DNA of 64,000 bases from Planctomycetota bacterium (GTDB lineage Bacteria; Planctomycetota; Phycisphaerae; Sedimentisphaerales; Anaerobacaceae), in the NCBI GenBank assembly GCA_030605475.1, contig JAUWIG010000011.1, positions 62,001 through 126,000 of the forward strand, read 5' to 3'. The position numbers were made by a program, and so were the translations under genes. This document shows positions 42,746 to 51,246 of this stretch, piece by piece (within the stretch, counting starts at the first letter, position 1; each line of letters opens with the position of its first letter). Under the pieces are notes generated by a model. The model was not told the DNA's origin. It ran no database searches and saw only the letters and a program-made list of their open reading frames with translations.

Positions 42746-43162
42746 CTTAACTCTCGCTCCTGATACTTATTTTGAATATTGTGCCATAAACAAACCATTA
42801 TACCAAAATCCCAAACAATTGACAAGGAAAAGTCTTGCAAAGATTAAACAAGGCAAAGAGAGAGGCAAGGACAGCTATTGGGGTCTCCTACGACTGCAAA
42901 TGTAGAGTGTACCGGCAAGAAAGAGTTTTGGAAGAGACATCGTTTTGCAAAAGGGAGCCCCGTTTTGCGAAAAAAGAACGCAAAATGGGAACCCAAAAAA
43001 ATGCTTGTTTTTAATACAAAGATAAGCATAATGCTAAAATATAGCGTAGGGATGATAATGTTCTCATTTTGCAATTTATCGCAAAACGGGGTCTTAATGT
43101 ATAGCAGATACGCCAAATGCTATTAAGGAGATAGGCACATAACCGTTTCAAATGAAACTATT
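42746..43162. other. 417-bp gap with palindromic repeats
   Basis: Apart from the repeats at 42955-43093 I see no coding potential. It lies between divergent genes and must hold both promoters; none is clear. Confidence 0.5.
42955..43093. repeat. GTTTTGCG/GCAAAAT-type palindromic repeats
   Basis: CCCCGTTTTGCGAAAAAAG with CGCAAAATGGGAACCC, and further on CTCATTTTGCAATTTATCGC followed by AAAACGGGG. The outer arms CCCCGTTTTGCG and CGCAAAACGGGG are complementary, so the whole 139 bp may form one long hairpin. Confidence 0.65.
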
Positions 43163-43897
43163 TTGGTGCTGATTAAATTCAAAGTCCGGGGCAATTTGAG
43201 GTTTCTGTCGCACGCTGAAATGATCAAGGTTTTTCAGCGAGCCTGTGTTCGAGCGGGTATAAAAGCTGAATACACTCAGGGTTTTAATCCTCGTCCAAAG
43301 CTGTCTTTGCCTTTGCCGAGAAGTGTCGGGGTTGAGTCGGATGATGATTTACTGTGTCTTCGGGTGTCCTGTGACCCGGACGAGTCGCGAGTCGCGAATT
43401 GCGAGTCACAAATTAAGGCCGGACTTTCTAGCCAGCTGCCTGAGGGTTGTGAACTGCTTTCGGTCAGTATTGCCAAAGCAAAGACCTCGTTTCAGCCAAG
43501 TGCAGCTACGTATGTGCTTGTCCTGCACCAATTAGGCGCGAGCCTAAGCTCAATTGGTGCGGGACGGCAGGAGTATCTTAACGAAAAGTTAAAAGCTACG
43601 ATTAAGCGTTTGTTGGAAAGTGAAAGTCTTAATCTCCAGCGGCGGGACGAAAAAAAATCGAAATTCAGAAATGTCGATGTTAGACCTTTCTTGAAATCAA
43701 TTGAATTTGATAATAAAGGCAGGGGCCCCAACCGCAGTAAAGAGCGTTTGGGAACCCGTATAACTGTTGAATGCAAAATCAGTTCGGCGGGCTCGATACG
43801 GATTGACGAGATTTTGAAGCTGCTGGAACTGGATGTAGAAAAGTTGGCGGCACCGATTAGGCGAACGAGCATTCAATGGCAGGTTAGTGAATTGTGA
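43163..43897 (+). CDS. DUF2344 protein (TIGR03936 family)
   Basis: 244 residues from TTG (GTG 43166 also possible). Start KFKVRGNLRFLSHAEMIKVF then YTQGFNPRPKLSLPLPRSVG are the family marks. This domain is usually the C-terminal partner of a radical-SAM protein (B12-binding type) encoded alongside; no such partner lies upstream here. It directly precedes RNase G, a common order. A heptamer array (43382-43409) encodes SRVANCESQ, and a palindrome (43528-43563) encodes HQLGASLSSIGAG. Both look like repeat intrusions. Confidence 0.85.
   Translation: MVLIKFKVRGNLRFLSHAEMIKVFQRACVRAGIKAEYTQGFNPRPKLSLPLPRSVGVESDDDLLCLRVSCDPDESRVANCESQIKAGLSSQLPEGCELLSVSIAKAKTSFQPSAATYVLVLHQLGASLSSIGAGRQEYLNEKLKATIKRLLESESLNLQRRDEKKSKFRNVDVRPFLKSIEFDNKGRGPNRSKERLGTRITVECKISSAGSIRIDEILKLLELDVEKLAAPIRRTSIQWQVSEL
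43382..43409. repeat. Heptamer array inside the DUF2344 gene, 4 units
   Basis: GAGTCGC, GAGTCGC, GAATTGC, GAGTCAC, translated in frame. Confidence 0.7.
43528..43563. repeat. CACCAATT palindrome inside the DUF2344 gene
   Basis: CACCAATT-AGGC-GCGA-GCCT then AAGCTC-AATTGGTG: a nested perfect inverted repeat within coding sequence. Confidence 0.65.
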
Positions 43898-43925
43898 ATC
43901 AAACCACAAGACACGAGGTAAAACA

Positions 43926-45467
43926 ATGGCAAGAGAGATGCTTGTAAATGTGGCGGAGAGCGAGGAGTGCAGAGTAGCGGTAGTGGAGGATGGTTCGCTT
44001 GAAGAGCTGTATGTAGAAAGGGCGAGTCTGAGCAGCCATGTCAGCAATATTTACAAAGGAAAGGTCGTAAATATCGAATCCGGCATACAGGCGGCATTTA
44101 TAGACTTTGGCACAGGCAAGAATGGTTTTCTTCACATCAGCGACCTGCACCCTCGGTATTTTTCCGGGGCCGGCAGTTTCGATGAGCGTCATCGGGATAA
44201 CGAAAGCATTGGGCGGAAGAAATCGTTGAAGAAACGGCGGCCTATCCAGAGTTGTCTGCATAAAGGCCAGGAGGTCATTATTCAGGTAACAAAGGAAGGG
44301 ATGGATACCAAGGGGCCGACCCTTAGCACATACCTTGCTTTGCCCGGTAAGTACCTGGTTATGATGCCATGGATGCGAAAGCACGGAGTTTCACACAAGA
44401 TTGAAGATGAGGATGAGCGTAAGAGACTGCGCCAAATTCTTGAAGAAAGCAGACCGCCTAAGAAGATGGGCTTTATTATCAGAACAGCAGGACAGGGATG
44501 CTCAAAAAAGGATATTCAAAACGACTTGAGATATCTTGTGCGATTGTGGAGGTCCATTGAAAAACGAATAGAAAAGGAAAAAGCACCCTGTGAGATTTAT
44601 CAGGAATCGGATTTGGTCATTCGGGCGCTGAGGGATGTTTTTAACAGTAAGATAAGCAAAATAATATGTGATTCAGAAAAGGTGTTTCGCAAGATAAGGG
44701 ACTTTCTTTCCGTAGCTACGCCGCGTTTGAAACGAAGGGTAGTATATTATGATGGCAAAGTTCCGCTGTTTCACAAATACCAGATTGAGGATGAAATCGC
44801 TAAAGTTCAATCCCGCACGGTAGAACTTAAAGGCGGTGGTTCGATTGTAATAGAGCAAACCGAGGCATTGGTCTCGATAGATGTCAATAGCGGTCGATAC
44901 CGCAAGCAGCAAAGTGCCGAACAGACTGCTTACAAAATCAATATGGAGGCGGCGACTGAAATCGCCCGCCAACTTAGACTCCGAGACCTTGGGGGTTTGA
45001 TAGTTTGCGATTTTATTGATATGCGCAGCGAGAAACACCGCAGGAGTATAGAAAAAGCTTTCCGGGCGGCCGCCAAAGCTGACCGGGCCCGTTCGAAAAT
45101 ATTGAGGATAAGTAAGTTCGGCGTAGTAGAAATGACGCGCCAGAGAATGCGACCTTCACTGCAGTCCAGCACCTATCTGGCATGTCCGCATTGCGGCGGT
45201 ACAGGCGTTATTAAAAGCCATGAATCATTGGCTATTGAGATTATTCGGTTGTTGAATCTTTCAGCGTCAAATGACCAAATTAAGCGAGTTGAGTTGTTTG
45301 CGTCTCCGGAAGTCGCTGATTACCTGCAGAATGCCAGGAGAGCCGCGATTGTAAATATAGAGCAGCTCAGCAATAAGCGCTTTATTATTCATTCCTCGCC
45401 GAATTATATTGGCGAAAAACACGATTTGGTCTGTTATAACGAGCGGGGAAGCGTAGTAAAGCTATAG
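43926..45467 (+). CDS. rng: Ribonuclease G/E family endoribonuclease
   Basis: 513 residues from the ATG at 43926, preceded by GAGGTAAAACA; an upstream in-frame ATG at 43887 overlaps DUF2344. N-terminal S1 domain (about 35-120: NIYKGKVVNIESGIQAAFID), catalytic DNase-I-like domain with the magnesium-binding Asp in ALVSIDVNSGRY and LIVCDFIDMRSE, zinc-link CPHCGGTG (about 415-422). Processes rRNA and mRNA 5' ends. No long RNase E scaffold tail, so RNase G type. Confidence 0.94.
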   Translation: MAREMLVNVAESEECRVAVVEDGSLEELYVERASLSSHVSNIYKGKVVNIESGIQAAFIDFGTGKNGFLHISDLHPRYFSGAGSFDERHRDNESIGRKKSLKKRRPIQSCLHKGQEVIIQVTKEGMDTKGPTLSTYLALPGKYLVMMPWMRKHGVSHKIEDEDERKRLRQILEESRPPKKMGFIIRTAGQGCSKKDIQNDLRYLVRLWRSIEKRIEKEKAPCEIYQESDLVIRALRDVFNSKISKIICDSEKVFRKIRDFLSVATPRLKRRVVYYDGKVPLFHKYQIEDEIAKVQSRTVELKGGGSIVIEQTEALVSIDVNSGRYRKQQSAEQTAYKINMEAATEIARQLRLRDLGGLIVCDFIDMRSEKHRRSIEKAFRAAAKADRARSKILRISKFGVVEMTRQRMRPSLQSSTYLACPHCGGTGVIKSHESLAIEIIRLLNLSASNDQIKRVELFASPEVADYLQNARRAAIVNIEQLSNKRFIIHSSPNYIGEKHDLVCYNERGSVVKL

Positions 45468-45589
45468 GTTCGGCTACTGTGATGAGTGTATAATTAAAAA
45501 GTAGATAGGGTAGGAATAACTTACCTGTAGTGTTATGGACTGGTTATCAAGCTCGGAAATATGTTATTCTAAAGCCAGGAGCCAGTAGG

Positions 45590-45892
45590 ATGCTGACGCA
45601 AAAAAAAGTGATGAAAATTTTAAGGAAAGAACTTCCATATTTTGTCTCTGAATATGGTGTAAAAAGAATAGGTCTGTTTGGCTCATATGCAAAAGGGCTA
45701 CCAGCAGGAGATAGTGATATAGATATTCTGGTGGAGTTTGACAGACCAATAGGTCTTAAGTTCGTTGAGTTTGGCGAATACCTTGAGAAACTATTAGGTA
45801 GAAAGACAGATATTCTGACCCCTGCTGGGATAAAGGGGATAAGAATCAAAAAAATTGCTGAGGACATTATGGAGCACGTCATCTATGTCTGA
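45590..45892 (+). CDS. mntA: MNT-type nucleotidyltransferase (antitoxin of HEPN pair)
   Basis: 100 residues from the ATG at 45590 (AGTAGG just upstream). The nucleotidyltransferase motif GSYAKGLPAGDSDIDILVEF (about 31-50) has the G-S-X10-D-X-D metal site. Small MNT proteins of this kind AMPylate or shield their HEPN partner, blocking its RNase. The stop overlaps the next gene by 8 nt. Confidence 0.9.
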   Translation: MLTQKKVMKILRKELPYFVSEYGVKRIGLFGSYAKGLPAGDSDIDILVEFDRPIGLKFVEFGEYLEKLLGRKTDILTPAGIKGIRIKKIAEDIMEHVIYV

Positions 45893-46232
45893 AAGAAGAG
45901 ATAGAGATTTTCTTAGTGACGGTAAGGAAGCTATTCTAAGAATAAATGCTTACATAGAAAAATTGAGTTACGAAGAGTTTCTGGAGGATATAAAAACTCA
46001 GGATGCTGTAGTTCGTAATCTTGAAATCATAGGTGAGGCAACGAAGAATATATCTGAAGAATTAAAAATAAGATATCCACAATTGCCTTGGAAAGACTTG
46101 GCAGGAGTAAGAGATAAGCTGATACACCATTACTTTGGTGTAAATCTTGACATCGTATGGAATATAGTTAAAAAAGAGTTGCCTGAAATCGTCTTGCGAT
46201 TTGAAGAAATCTTAAAAATTGAAATCGATTGA
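45885..46232 (+). CDS. hepT: HEPN-domain RNase toxin (HepT/DUF86)
   Basis: 115 residues from the ATG at 45885, inside the end of mntA. All-helical DUF86 protein with the HEPN active motif RDKLIHHYF (R-x4-H-x-Y, about 77-84) and EIIGEATKNIS, the family signature. Together with mntA it forms a type VII toxin-antitoxin module. Located in an accessory insert between rng and kdsD. Confidence 0.92.
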   Translation: MSERRDRDFLSDGKEAILRINAYIEKLSYEEFLEDIKTQDAVVRNLEIIGEATKNISEELKIRYPQLPWKDLAGVRDKLIHHYFGVNLDIVWNIVKKELPEIVLRFEEILKIEID

Positions 46233-46380
46233 AGAATTCAATGATACTTAGGCAGTGGAAGCCATAGTATTTGCAGTATTTGTCGAATTGTTAGGCCGTA
46301 TATAAGTTAAACTGCGAAGAATAGCGTTTTCAATTCATCAGATTTGGAGTAATAATTGTGAACCACGAAAGGAGGGCAAA

Positions 46381-47241
46381 ATGGGTCGCACTGCAATAGA
46401 CAAAAATGTGCGTCGCGCAGTTCTTGATGCTCGCCGTATGATCCAGGAAGCAGAAAAAAACGATTGCAATGAAGCGGAAACACGCCGTCGTATCGAAAGA
46501 ATCTTTGAATCTCTCATGGGATATGATGTCTTCGAGCACTTATCGCGAGAACGTGCAGTTAGAGGAGCAGGTGAAACTGAACACGTTGACTTTGCAATAC
46601 AACTTGGACAAGGTGAAAAAGCTAAACCGGTAATAATGCTTGAAATCAAACGGGTGAACGTGGAATTATCCCGAAAACATCTCAAGCAAGTCTCATCGTA
46701 CGCGATAAATGCAGGATGTGAATGGATTTTATTAACCAATAGTAGAGAGTGGAAGCTTTATCATGTATCCTTTGGTCAACCTCCAGTAACGAAACTCATT
46801 CATTCTTGGAATATTCTTACGGACGATGTTTCGGTTCTTGCAAAACGTTTCGAACTAATCTCCTTCAAAAGCGTAAGGAAAGGTACTCTTGATGAAGTTT
46901 GGGAAAAGACAAACGTACTTACTCCTCGCAATCTTCTCCAGGCCGTGCTGTCCGAGGATTCGATAAAACTTCTCAGACGAGAGTTAAGAAAGGAATCAGG
47001 AGTTCTTCTTTCTCCTGAGGACATTTTATCTGGTATCCGCCGACTGCTCAATGAAACAGCGCTCACTGAGTTAGAAAATGTGCGAGTATCTTTACCTGAG
47101 CAAAAACGACGGGGGAGAAGAAAGAAGGTGAAGAAAGTATCTCAAGAAACTGTAATTCCCAAGCTATCGGTTAATAAGAAAACTGGAGAATCGGAACAAA
47201 TAAAATCATCTACTGGCTCAGTTAATTCACAACAAACTTAG
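46381..47241 (+). CDS. Stand-alone HsdR_N (type I restriction R N-terminal) protein
   Basis: 286 residues. Nuclease-fold domain at about 25-150: ERIFESLMGYDVFEHLSRER, then ETEHVDFAI and VIMLEIKRVN (the D...E-x-K of PD-(D/E)xK enzymes), then the Lys-rich helix KHLKQVSSYAINAGCEW and VLLTNSREWKLY-like ILLTNSREWKLYHV. No helicase domain and no HsdM/HsdS nearby. The C-terminal 60 residues are basic (KRRGRRKKVKK) and may bind DNA. It could be a solitary nuclease or regulator; it sits with a HEPN/MNT pair. Ribosome site AAAGGAGG. Confidence 0.8.
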   Translation: MGRTAIDKNVRRAVLDARRMIQEAEKNDCNEAETRRRIERIFESLMGYDVFEHLSRERAVRGAGETEHVDFAIQLGQGEKAKPVIMLEIKRVNVELSRKHLKQVSSYAINAGCEWILLTNSREWKLYHVSFGQPPVTKLIHSWNILTDDVSVLAKRFELISFKSVRKGTLDEVWEKTNVLTPRNLLQAVLSEDSIKLLRRELRKESGVLLSPEDILSGIRRLLNETALTELENVRVSLPEQKRRGRRKKVKKVSQETVIPKLSVNKKTGESEQIKSSTGSVNSQQT

Positions 47242-47252
47242 GAGTAGAGTAA

Positions 47253-48230
47253 GTGGAATTCGACCTTGACTACGCACGAAAAGTAATCGAAGCGGAAGCT
47301 GAGGCCATAAGGTCTATTACGCCGATTGTTGATGCTTCTTTTGCCGGAGCTGTGGAGATGATTTATAACTGCAGCGGCTCGGTAATCGTAAGTGGCATCG
47401 GCAAAGCGGGTATCATTGGGCAGAAGATAAGCGCAACTTTGGCATCGACCGGCACACCGAGTCATTTTCTCCATCCTGCTGAAGCCGTTCATGGTGACCT
47501 GGGCAGGTTGCGTAAAAACGATATAGTGATTGTTCTAAGCTATGGCGGTGAAACGGACGAGGTTACTCTGCTGATAAATTTGGTCAAGCAATTGGAGATT
47601 AAGCTGATAGCGCTCACCAGCGATAGCGATTCGACTTTGAGCAAGCACAGCGACGTGGTGCTGTGTATGGGACAGATGAGCGAGGCTTGTCCGCTTGGCG
47701 CTGCTCCGAGCGTTTCTACTACTTGTATGCTGGCTGTTGGTGATGCACTCGCCTTTACCGTTATGAAGGCGCGTAATTTTAGTGTCGAGGATTATATCAG
47801 ATTTCATCCCGGCGGTTCGCTTGGTGCAAAGCTGATGACGGTTGAGCAATCGATGATGTTCGAACCGGGCGAAAAATTACCCATCGCAGAAGTTACTGAT
47901 ACAGTAAAACAATTGCTCAAAAAGACCAGTGATGTAAAACGCCACGGAGCTGTAATGGTCGTTGATAAAGACGGCAAATTAGCCGGTATAGTTACCGATG
48001 CCGACCTTCGACGTTTGATGACGAAAAAGGGACAATCCACCTTCAAGCTCAAAGCCGGTGATGTTATGACAACCGATTGCAAAAAGATAAGAGCCGATGC
48101 TCTTGCTGCAGAGGCAACGGCTATTTTCCATAAATACAGAATTGATGAACTACCGGTCGTTGATGGTAACAACAAACCTGTTGGCTTAATTGATGTACAG
48201 GATATTGTAACAATAAAAGTTGTTGGGTGA
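47253..48230 (+). CDS. kdsD: D-arabinose-5-phosphate isomerase
   Basis: 325 residues from GTG, with AGGAG 13 nt upstream. N-terminal SIS domain (IVSGIGKAGIIGQKISATLA, then HPAEAVHGDLGRL, CPLGAAPSVSTTCMLAVGDA) and two C-terminal CBS domains (from about 210: HGAVMVVDKDGKLAGIVTDA). Converts ribulose-5-phosphate to arabinose-5-phosphate, the first step to Kdo. kdsC and an LptC-like gene follow, as in many Gram-negatives. Confidence 0.96.
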   Translation: MEFDLDYARKVIEAEAEAIRSITPIVDASFAGAVEMIYNCSGSVIVSGIGKAGIIGQKISATLASTGTPSHFLHPAEAVHGDLGRLRKNDIVIVLSYGGETDEVTLLINLVKQLEIKLIALTSDSDSTLSKHSDVVLCMGQMSEACPLGAAPSVSTTCMLAVGDALAFTVMKARNFSVEDYIRFHPGGSLGAKLMTVEQSMMFEPGEKLPIAEVTDTVKQLLKKTSDVKRHGAVMVVDKDGKLAGIVTDADLRRLMTKKGQSTFKLKAGDVMTTDCKKIRADALAAEATAIFHKYRIDELPVVDGNNKPVGLIDVQDIVTIKVVG

Positions 48231-48234
48231 GCAG

Positions 48235-48822
48235 ATGACAGAGCAGTCGAAGGCAAATCCCGTTAGGAATTCTGAAAACGGAGACAATCTTGAAAAAGGG
48301 AAAATTTCTAACGGGGTAAACCTTGCAGACATACAAATGCTGGTCCTGGATGTTGACGGTGTTTTAACGGATGGAAATTTGATAATTGATGAAGATGGCG
48401 GCGAAAGTAAATCTTTCAGCACGCTTGATGGTCATGGGATTTGGATATGGCGAGAAGCTGGGCTGAAGGTCGCTTTTTTGAGTGGCAGGCTGTCTGAGGC
48501 AACAAGGCACCGAGCTGAGCAACTTAAAATAGACTATTGTATCCAGGACTGTCATAATAAACTGCCGGCGCTTAAGAAACTTCTTGAGCAGGTAGGTCTT
48601 TCGGCAAACAGGATAGCCTACGTTGGCGATGATTTGCTGGATTTGCCGGCAATAAAATACGTGGGGTTTGGAGTAGCTGTTGCCAATGCAGTTGATGAAG
48701 TTAAGGATATGGCTGATTATGTAACCACCCATTGTGGTGGTAGTGGCGCTGTGCGGGAAGTAATAGAATACATTCTGAGAAATACCGGCAGATGGCGGCA
48801 GATTGTGGAAGGGCATTTTTAG
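48235..48822 (+). CDS. kdsC: 3-deoxy-D-manno-octulosonate 8-phosphate phosphatase
   Basis: 195 residues from the ATG at 48235. HAD phosphatase without cap: LVLDVDGVLTDGNLIIDEDG (about 36-55), GRLSEATRHRAEQL, YVGDDLLDLPAI. Releases Kdo from Kdo-8-phosphate. The N-terminal 30 residues (ANPVRNSENGDNLEKGKISN) precede the normal start of the domain and are encoded by the 62-bp repeat 48256-48317, so they are an added tail. Overlap with kdsD is avoided by 4 nt. Confidence 0.94.
   Translation: MTEQSKANPVRNSENGDNLEKGKISNGVNLADIQMLVLDVDGVLTDGNLIIDEDGGESKSFSTLDGHGIWIWREAGLKVAFLSGRLSEATRHRAEQLKIDYCIQDCHNKLPALKKLLEQVGLSANRIAYVGDDLLDLPAIKYVGFGVAVANAVDEVKDMADYVTTHCGGSGAVREVIEYILRNTGRWRQIVEGHF
48256..48317. 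repeat. 62-bp inverted-end repeat inside kdsC 5' end
   Basis: Starts TCCCGTTAGGAATTC and ends AAATTTCTAACGGGG. Translated in frame as the N-terminal tail of KdsC. Confidence 0.75.
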
Positions 48823-48850
48823 TTTTAACTTTGGTGTTAAGTTTTTGAGT

Positions 48851-48963
48851 AGACCCTGTTTTGCGAGGTATTGCAGGGGCCCCAAACGCACCTTTTTTCT
48901 GTGTTTGGGAGCGGGTCCCATTTGCAGTATTTCGCAAATGAGGCCCTGAACCCACAAAATGGG
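48851..48963. repeat. GTTTTGCG-type palindromic repeats before the LptC-like gene
   Basis: CCCTGTTTTGCGAGGTATTGC, read as pieces CCCTGTTTTGCG and AGGTATTGC, then a perfect CATTTGC / GCAAATG stem at about 48918-48940 and CACAAAATGGGAA. Fills most of the kdsC-lptC gap; a short heptamer-like run (CAGCTAA, CTAAAAG, CTAATTA) leads to the ATG. Confidence 0.55.
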
Positions 48964-48987
48964 AATCCAGCTAACTAAAAGCTAATT

Positions 48988-51213
48988 ATGAGCTTTAAAT
49001 CGCGGAAATTTTTTGTAGGACTTATTTCGCTGGTGGTTATGCTTGCGGTATATCTGCTCGTAAGCTGGCTAAGCGAGACACCTCGGATTGACATTGATAC
49101 GGAAGCAAAATTCACTAAGACTGTTGCTGATAGCAACGTTGGCGACTTTGGTGGTGAAGTCGGGATGATTGGCGACGTTGGGGTCGAAACTATCCAAAAG
49201 GCCAAATACGCACACTTGAACAAAGATAAAAAAGTCGACCGGGAATTTGGGTTTGAAAAACTTTTGCATGTAGCAGGGGACGAATGGGATATTGAAAAGC
49301 CGTTTATGAATATTTTTCGGCGCAATTTTAGATGCCACATCACGGCCGACAAGGGAAAGGTTCAGGTTGAAGCTGGTGTTGACAGGCCAAGACCGAAGGA
49401 CGCCACACTTACTGGAAACGTAGTTATTCATATTTTGCCTGAAAGTGGCAGCGACATCAAAGAAAGCTATGTTTATCTTGATGATGTTGTTTTTATCAGC
49501 GAAGAATCGCAATTTTCGACTGTCGGCCCGGTCAAATTCGTTTCCCAGCATGCTCAGATGAACGGCACCGGGATGGAACTTGTCTATAATGACGAGCTGG
49601 GCCACCTTGAATTTCTTAGAATAATTCATTTGGAGACTTTGCGCCTGAAGACCTCCTCGGAGGCATCTTTGTTTTCACCACCGCAAACAGACGCTGCCGG
49701 TTCAGCCGGTACCAGCAGCCAGGTGCAAACAGAGCCGCCTCTCGAACCTGTTGCGGCCGATGTTCCTCAAGAAACAGAGCCATCGCCGACAGCGAGCACA
49801 CAAGTAGCTGAGCAAGCCGAAGGTGAACGCTACAAATGTGTATTCAGTAAGAATGTTGTTATAGATTGTCCCCAACAGTTGATTTTTGCTGATGAACTTT
49901 TCATCAACAACATAACCTCAGGTGAAAACGACACAGCCTCAGGTAAAAACAGTGTAGCCTCAGGCGAAGAATCCGCCAGAGCTGATACCGGCGGTACGGA
50001 TAGCGTCAGCACAGATAGCGTAAAGCCAAACAACGTGCCCGTTGTAAGTCGGAGTGAGCCGGATGAATCTCGTGAAGAGTTTGTTGATATTGTTGTAACC
50101 TGTGACAATGGTATTTTCGTTACGCCGATGGACTCTTCCGGAGCGCTTAAAAATTTTGCTAAACTTGACCCTGAGGCAACTGTGGCAGGCGGCAGAGGTC
50201 TCGAAAACTTTGGTGATACCGGGGGTCGGCCCACGTTCGTTGCTCAAAGAATCGATTATGACTATGGCGCACCTGCTCATGATATCGTCGCCGGTGGTCC
50301 ATCGGAGCTTACATTTTACGCAAATGACATAATGGGTGCTGAAACCACCGTTCCGGTAAAGGTGACCGCTCAGAAAATGGCTAAATTTATGCCGGCGTCA
50401 AATCAGGCTGTCTTTGAAGGCGACAGTCGATGCACAATGATTCGAATCGATTCAGGTATTCAACAGAAATACATGCTTTCGGCTCCAAAGCTTACGGTAA
50501 ATTTATCCAGGGACAAATCTAAGCAGTCTTCCGCTTTTGCTGCTGGCATAGAACACCTCACTGCTGCAGGTGGTAATGTCAGGCTTGCAACAGTTAAAAG
50601 AACAGGAGAAAAATTACTCGGTGGTGTTGAGCTGAAGTGCCGCAGGTTCGACTATGACACTGCCCGGCAGTTGCTTTTGGCTACCGGGCCGGGAATAATA
50701 AAAGTCGATAATTCCAACATCGCCGAGCCAAAAAAACGCCCGGGTAGATTAAGTTTGAGGAGACAATGTTATGCAATTGTGCAAGGGTTTGAGACCTTGA
50801 AGTACTTCCTGGAGGCCAATGAGGTTGTTGCTGATACTCCATTGCACCAAATACATATTGGCTATGTCCCTGTTATTAAAGGCCGATACGGGCAGGCAGT
50901 TAAAGCCACCGCAAGTCATATAGAGGCTTTCCTTTACGAAACTGCCGACCATCGCACTGAACTTTCAGCGCTTAGCGCCACAGGCGGCATTACTTATGAG
51001 GAGGAAGCAGGCAAGGGGAAAAAAGGCAGAGCTGTTCAATTCGTAGGCAGCGAATTATTTTATGATGCCAAAAAGTCTATAATCACAGCTTGTGGTGATG
51101 AGTTTCAGCCGTGTCTCTTAAATGGTGCCCTTGTTGAAGGGGTTGAATACAACTTAAAGACCGGCAGAGCCAAAAGTAAGATTGTCGGCCCCGGCGCGTT
51201 GCAGATGAGATAA
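48988..51213 (+). CDS. lptC: Very long LptC/OstA-like envelope protein
   Basis: 741 residues, against about 190 for E. coli LptC. N-terminal membrane anchor (about 8-28, FVGLISLVVMLAVYLLVSWL). Beta-rich LptC-like region to about 215, with GNVVIHILPES and AQMNGTGMELVYNDELGHLE. A low-complexity Ser/Thr/Glu linker (about 225-370) contains ASGENDTASGKNSVASGEES. More beta-jellyroll segments follow (YMLSAPKLTVNLS, VQFVGSELFYDAKKS). Order after kdsD-kdsC and the fold pattern suggest LPS transport across the periplasm. It may combine LptC and LptA roles, since no lptA/lptB follows. Confidence 0.7.
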   Translation: MSFKSRKFFVGLISLVVMLAVYLLVSWLSETPRIDIDTEAKFTKTVADSNVGDFGGEVGMIGDVGVETIQKAKYAHLNKDKKVDREFGFEKLLHVAGDEWDIEKPFMNIFRRNFRCHITADKGKVQVEAGVDRPRPKDATLTGNVVIHILPESGSDIKESYVYLDDVVFISEESQFSTVGPVKFVSQHAQMNGTGMELVYNDELGHLEFLRIIHLETLRLKTSSEASLFSPPQTDAAGSAGTSSQVQTEPPLEPVAADVPQETEPSPTASTQVAEQAEGERYKCVFSKNVVIDCPQQLIFADELFINNITSGENDTASGKNSVASGEESARADTGGTDSVSTDSVKPNNVPVVSRSEPDESREEFVDIVVTCDNGIFVTPMDSSGALKNFAKLDPEATVAGGRGLENFGDTGGRPTFVAQRIDYDYGAPAHDIVAGGPSELTFYANDIMGAETTVPVKVTAQKMAKFMPASNQAVFEGDSRCTMIRIDSGIQQKYMLSAPKLTVNLSRDKSKQSSAFAAGIEHLTAAGGNVRLATVKRTGEKLLGGVELKCRRFDYDTARQLLLATGPGIIKVDNSNIAEPKKRPGRLSLRRQCYAIVQGFETLKYFLEANEVVADTPLHQIHIGYVPVIKGRYGQAVKATASHIEAFLYETADHRTELSALSATGGITYEEEAGKGKKGRAVQFVGSELFYDAKKSIITACGDEFQPCLLNGALVEGVEYNLKTGRAKSKIVGPGALQMR
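49914..49975. repeat. Three tandem 20-bp units encoding the Ser/Gly linker
   Basis: CCTCAGGTGAAAACG, CCTCAGGTAAAAACA and CCTCAGGCGAAGAA recur about every 20-21 bp within the LptC-like gene, giving ASGEN, ASGKN, ASGEE. Confidence 0.6.
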
Positions 51214-51246
51214 CTTGTCGTCTGGCTGTCAAGGATTATAAGCTAA

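Noticed and set aside
43899-44384. 161-residue minus-strand ORF
   Set aside because: Antisense to RNase G; the S1 domain is clearly in the plus frame.
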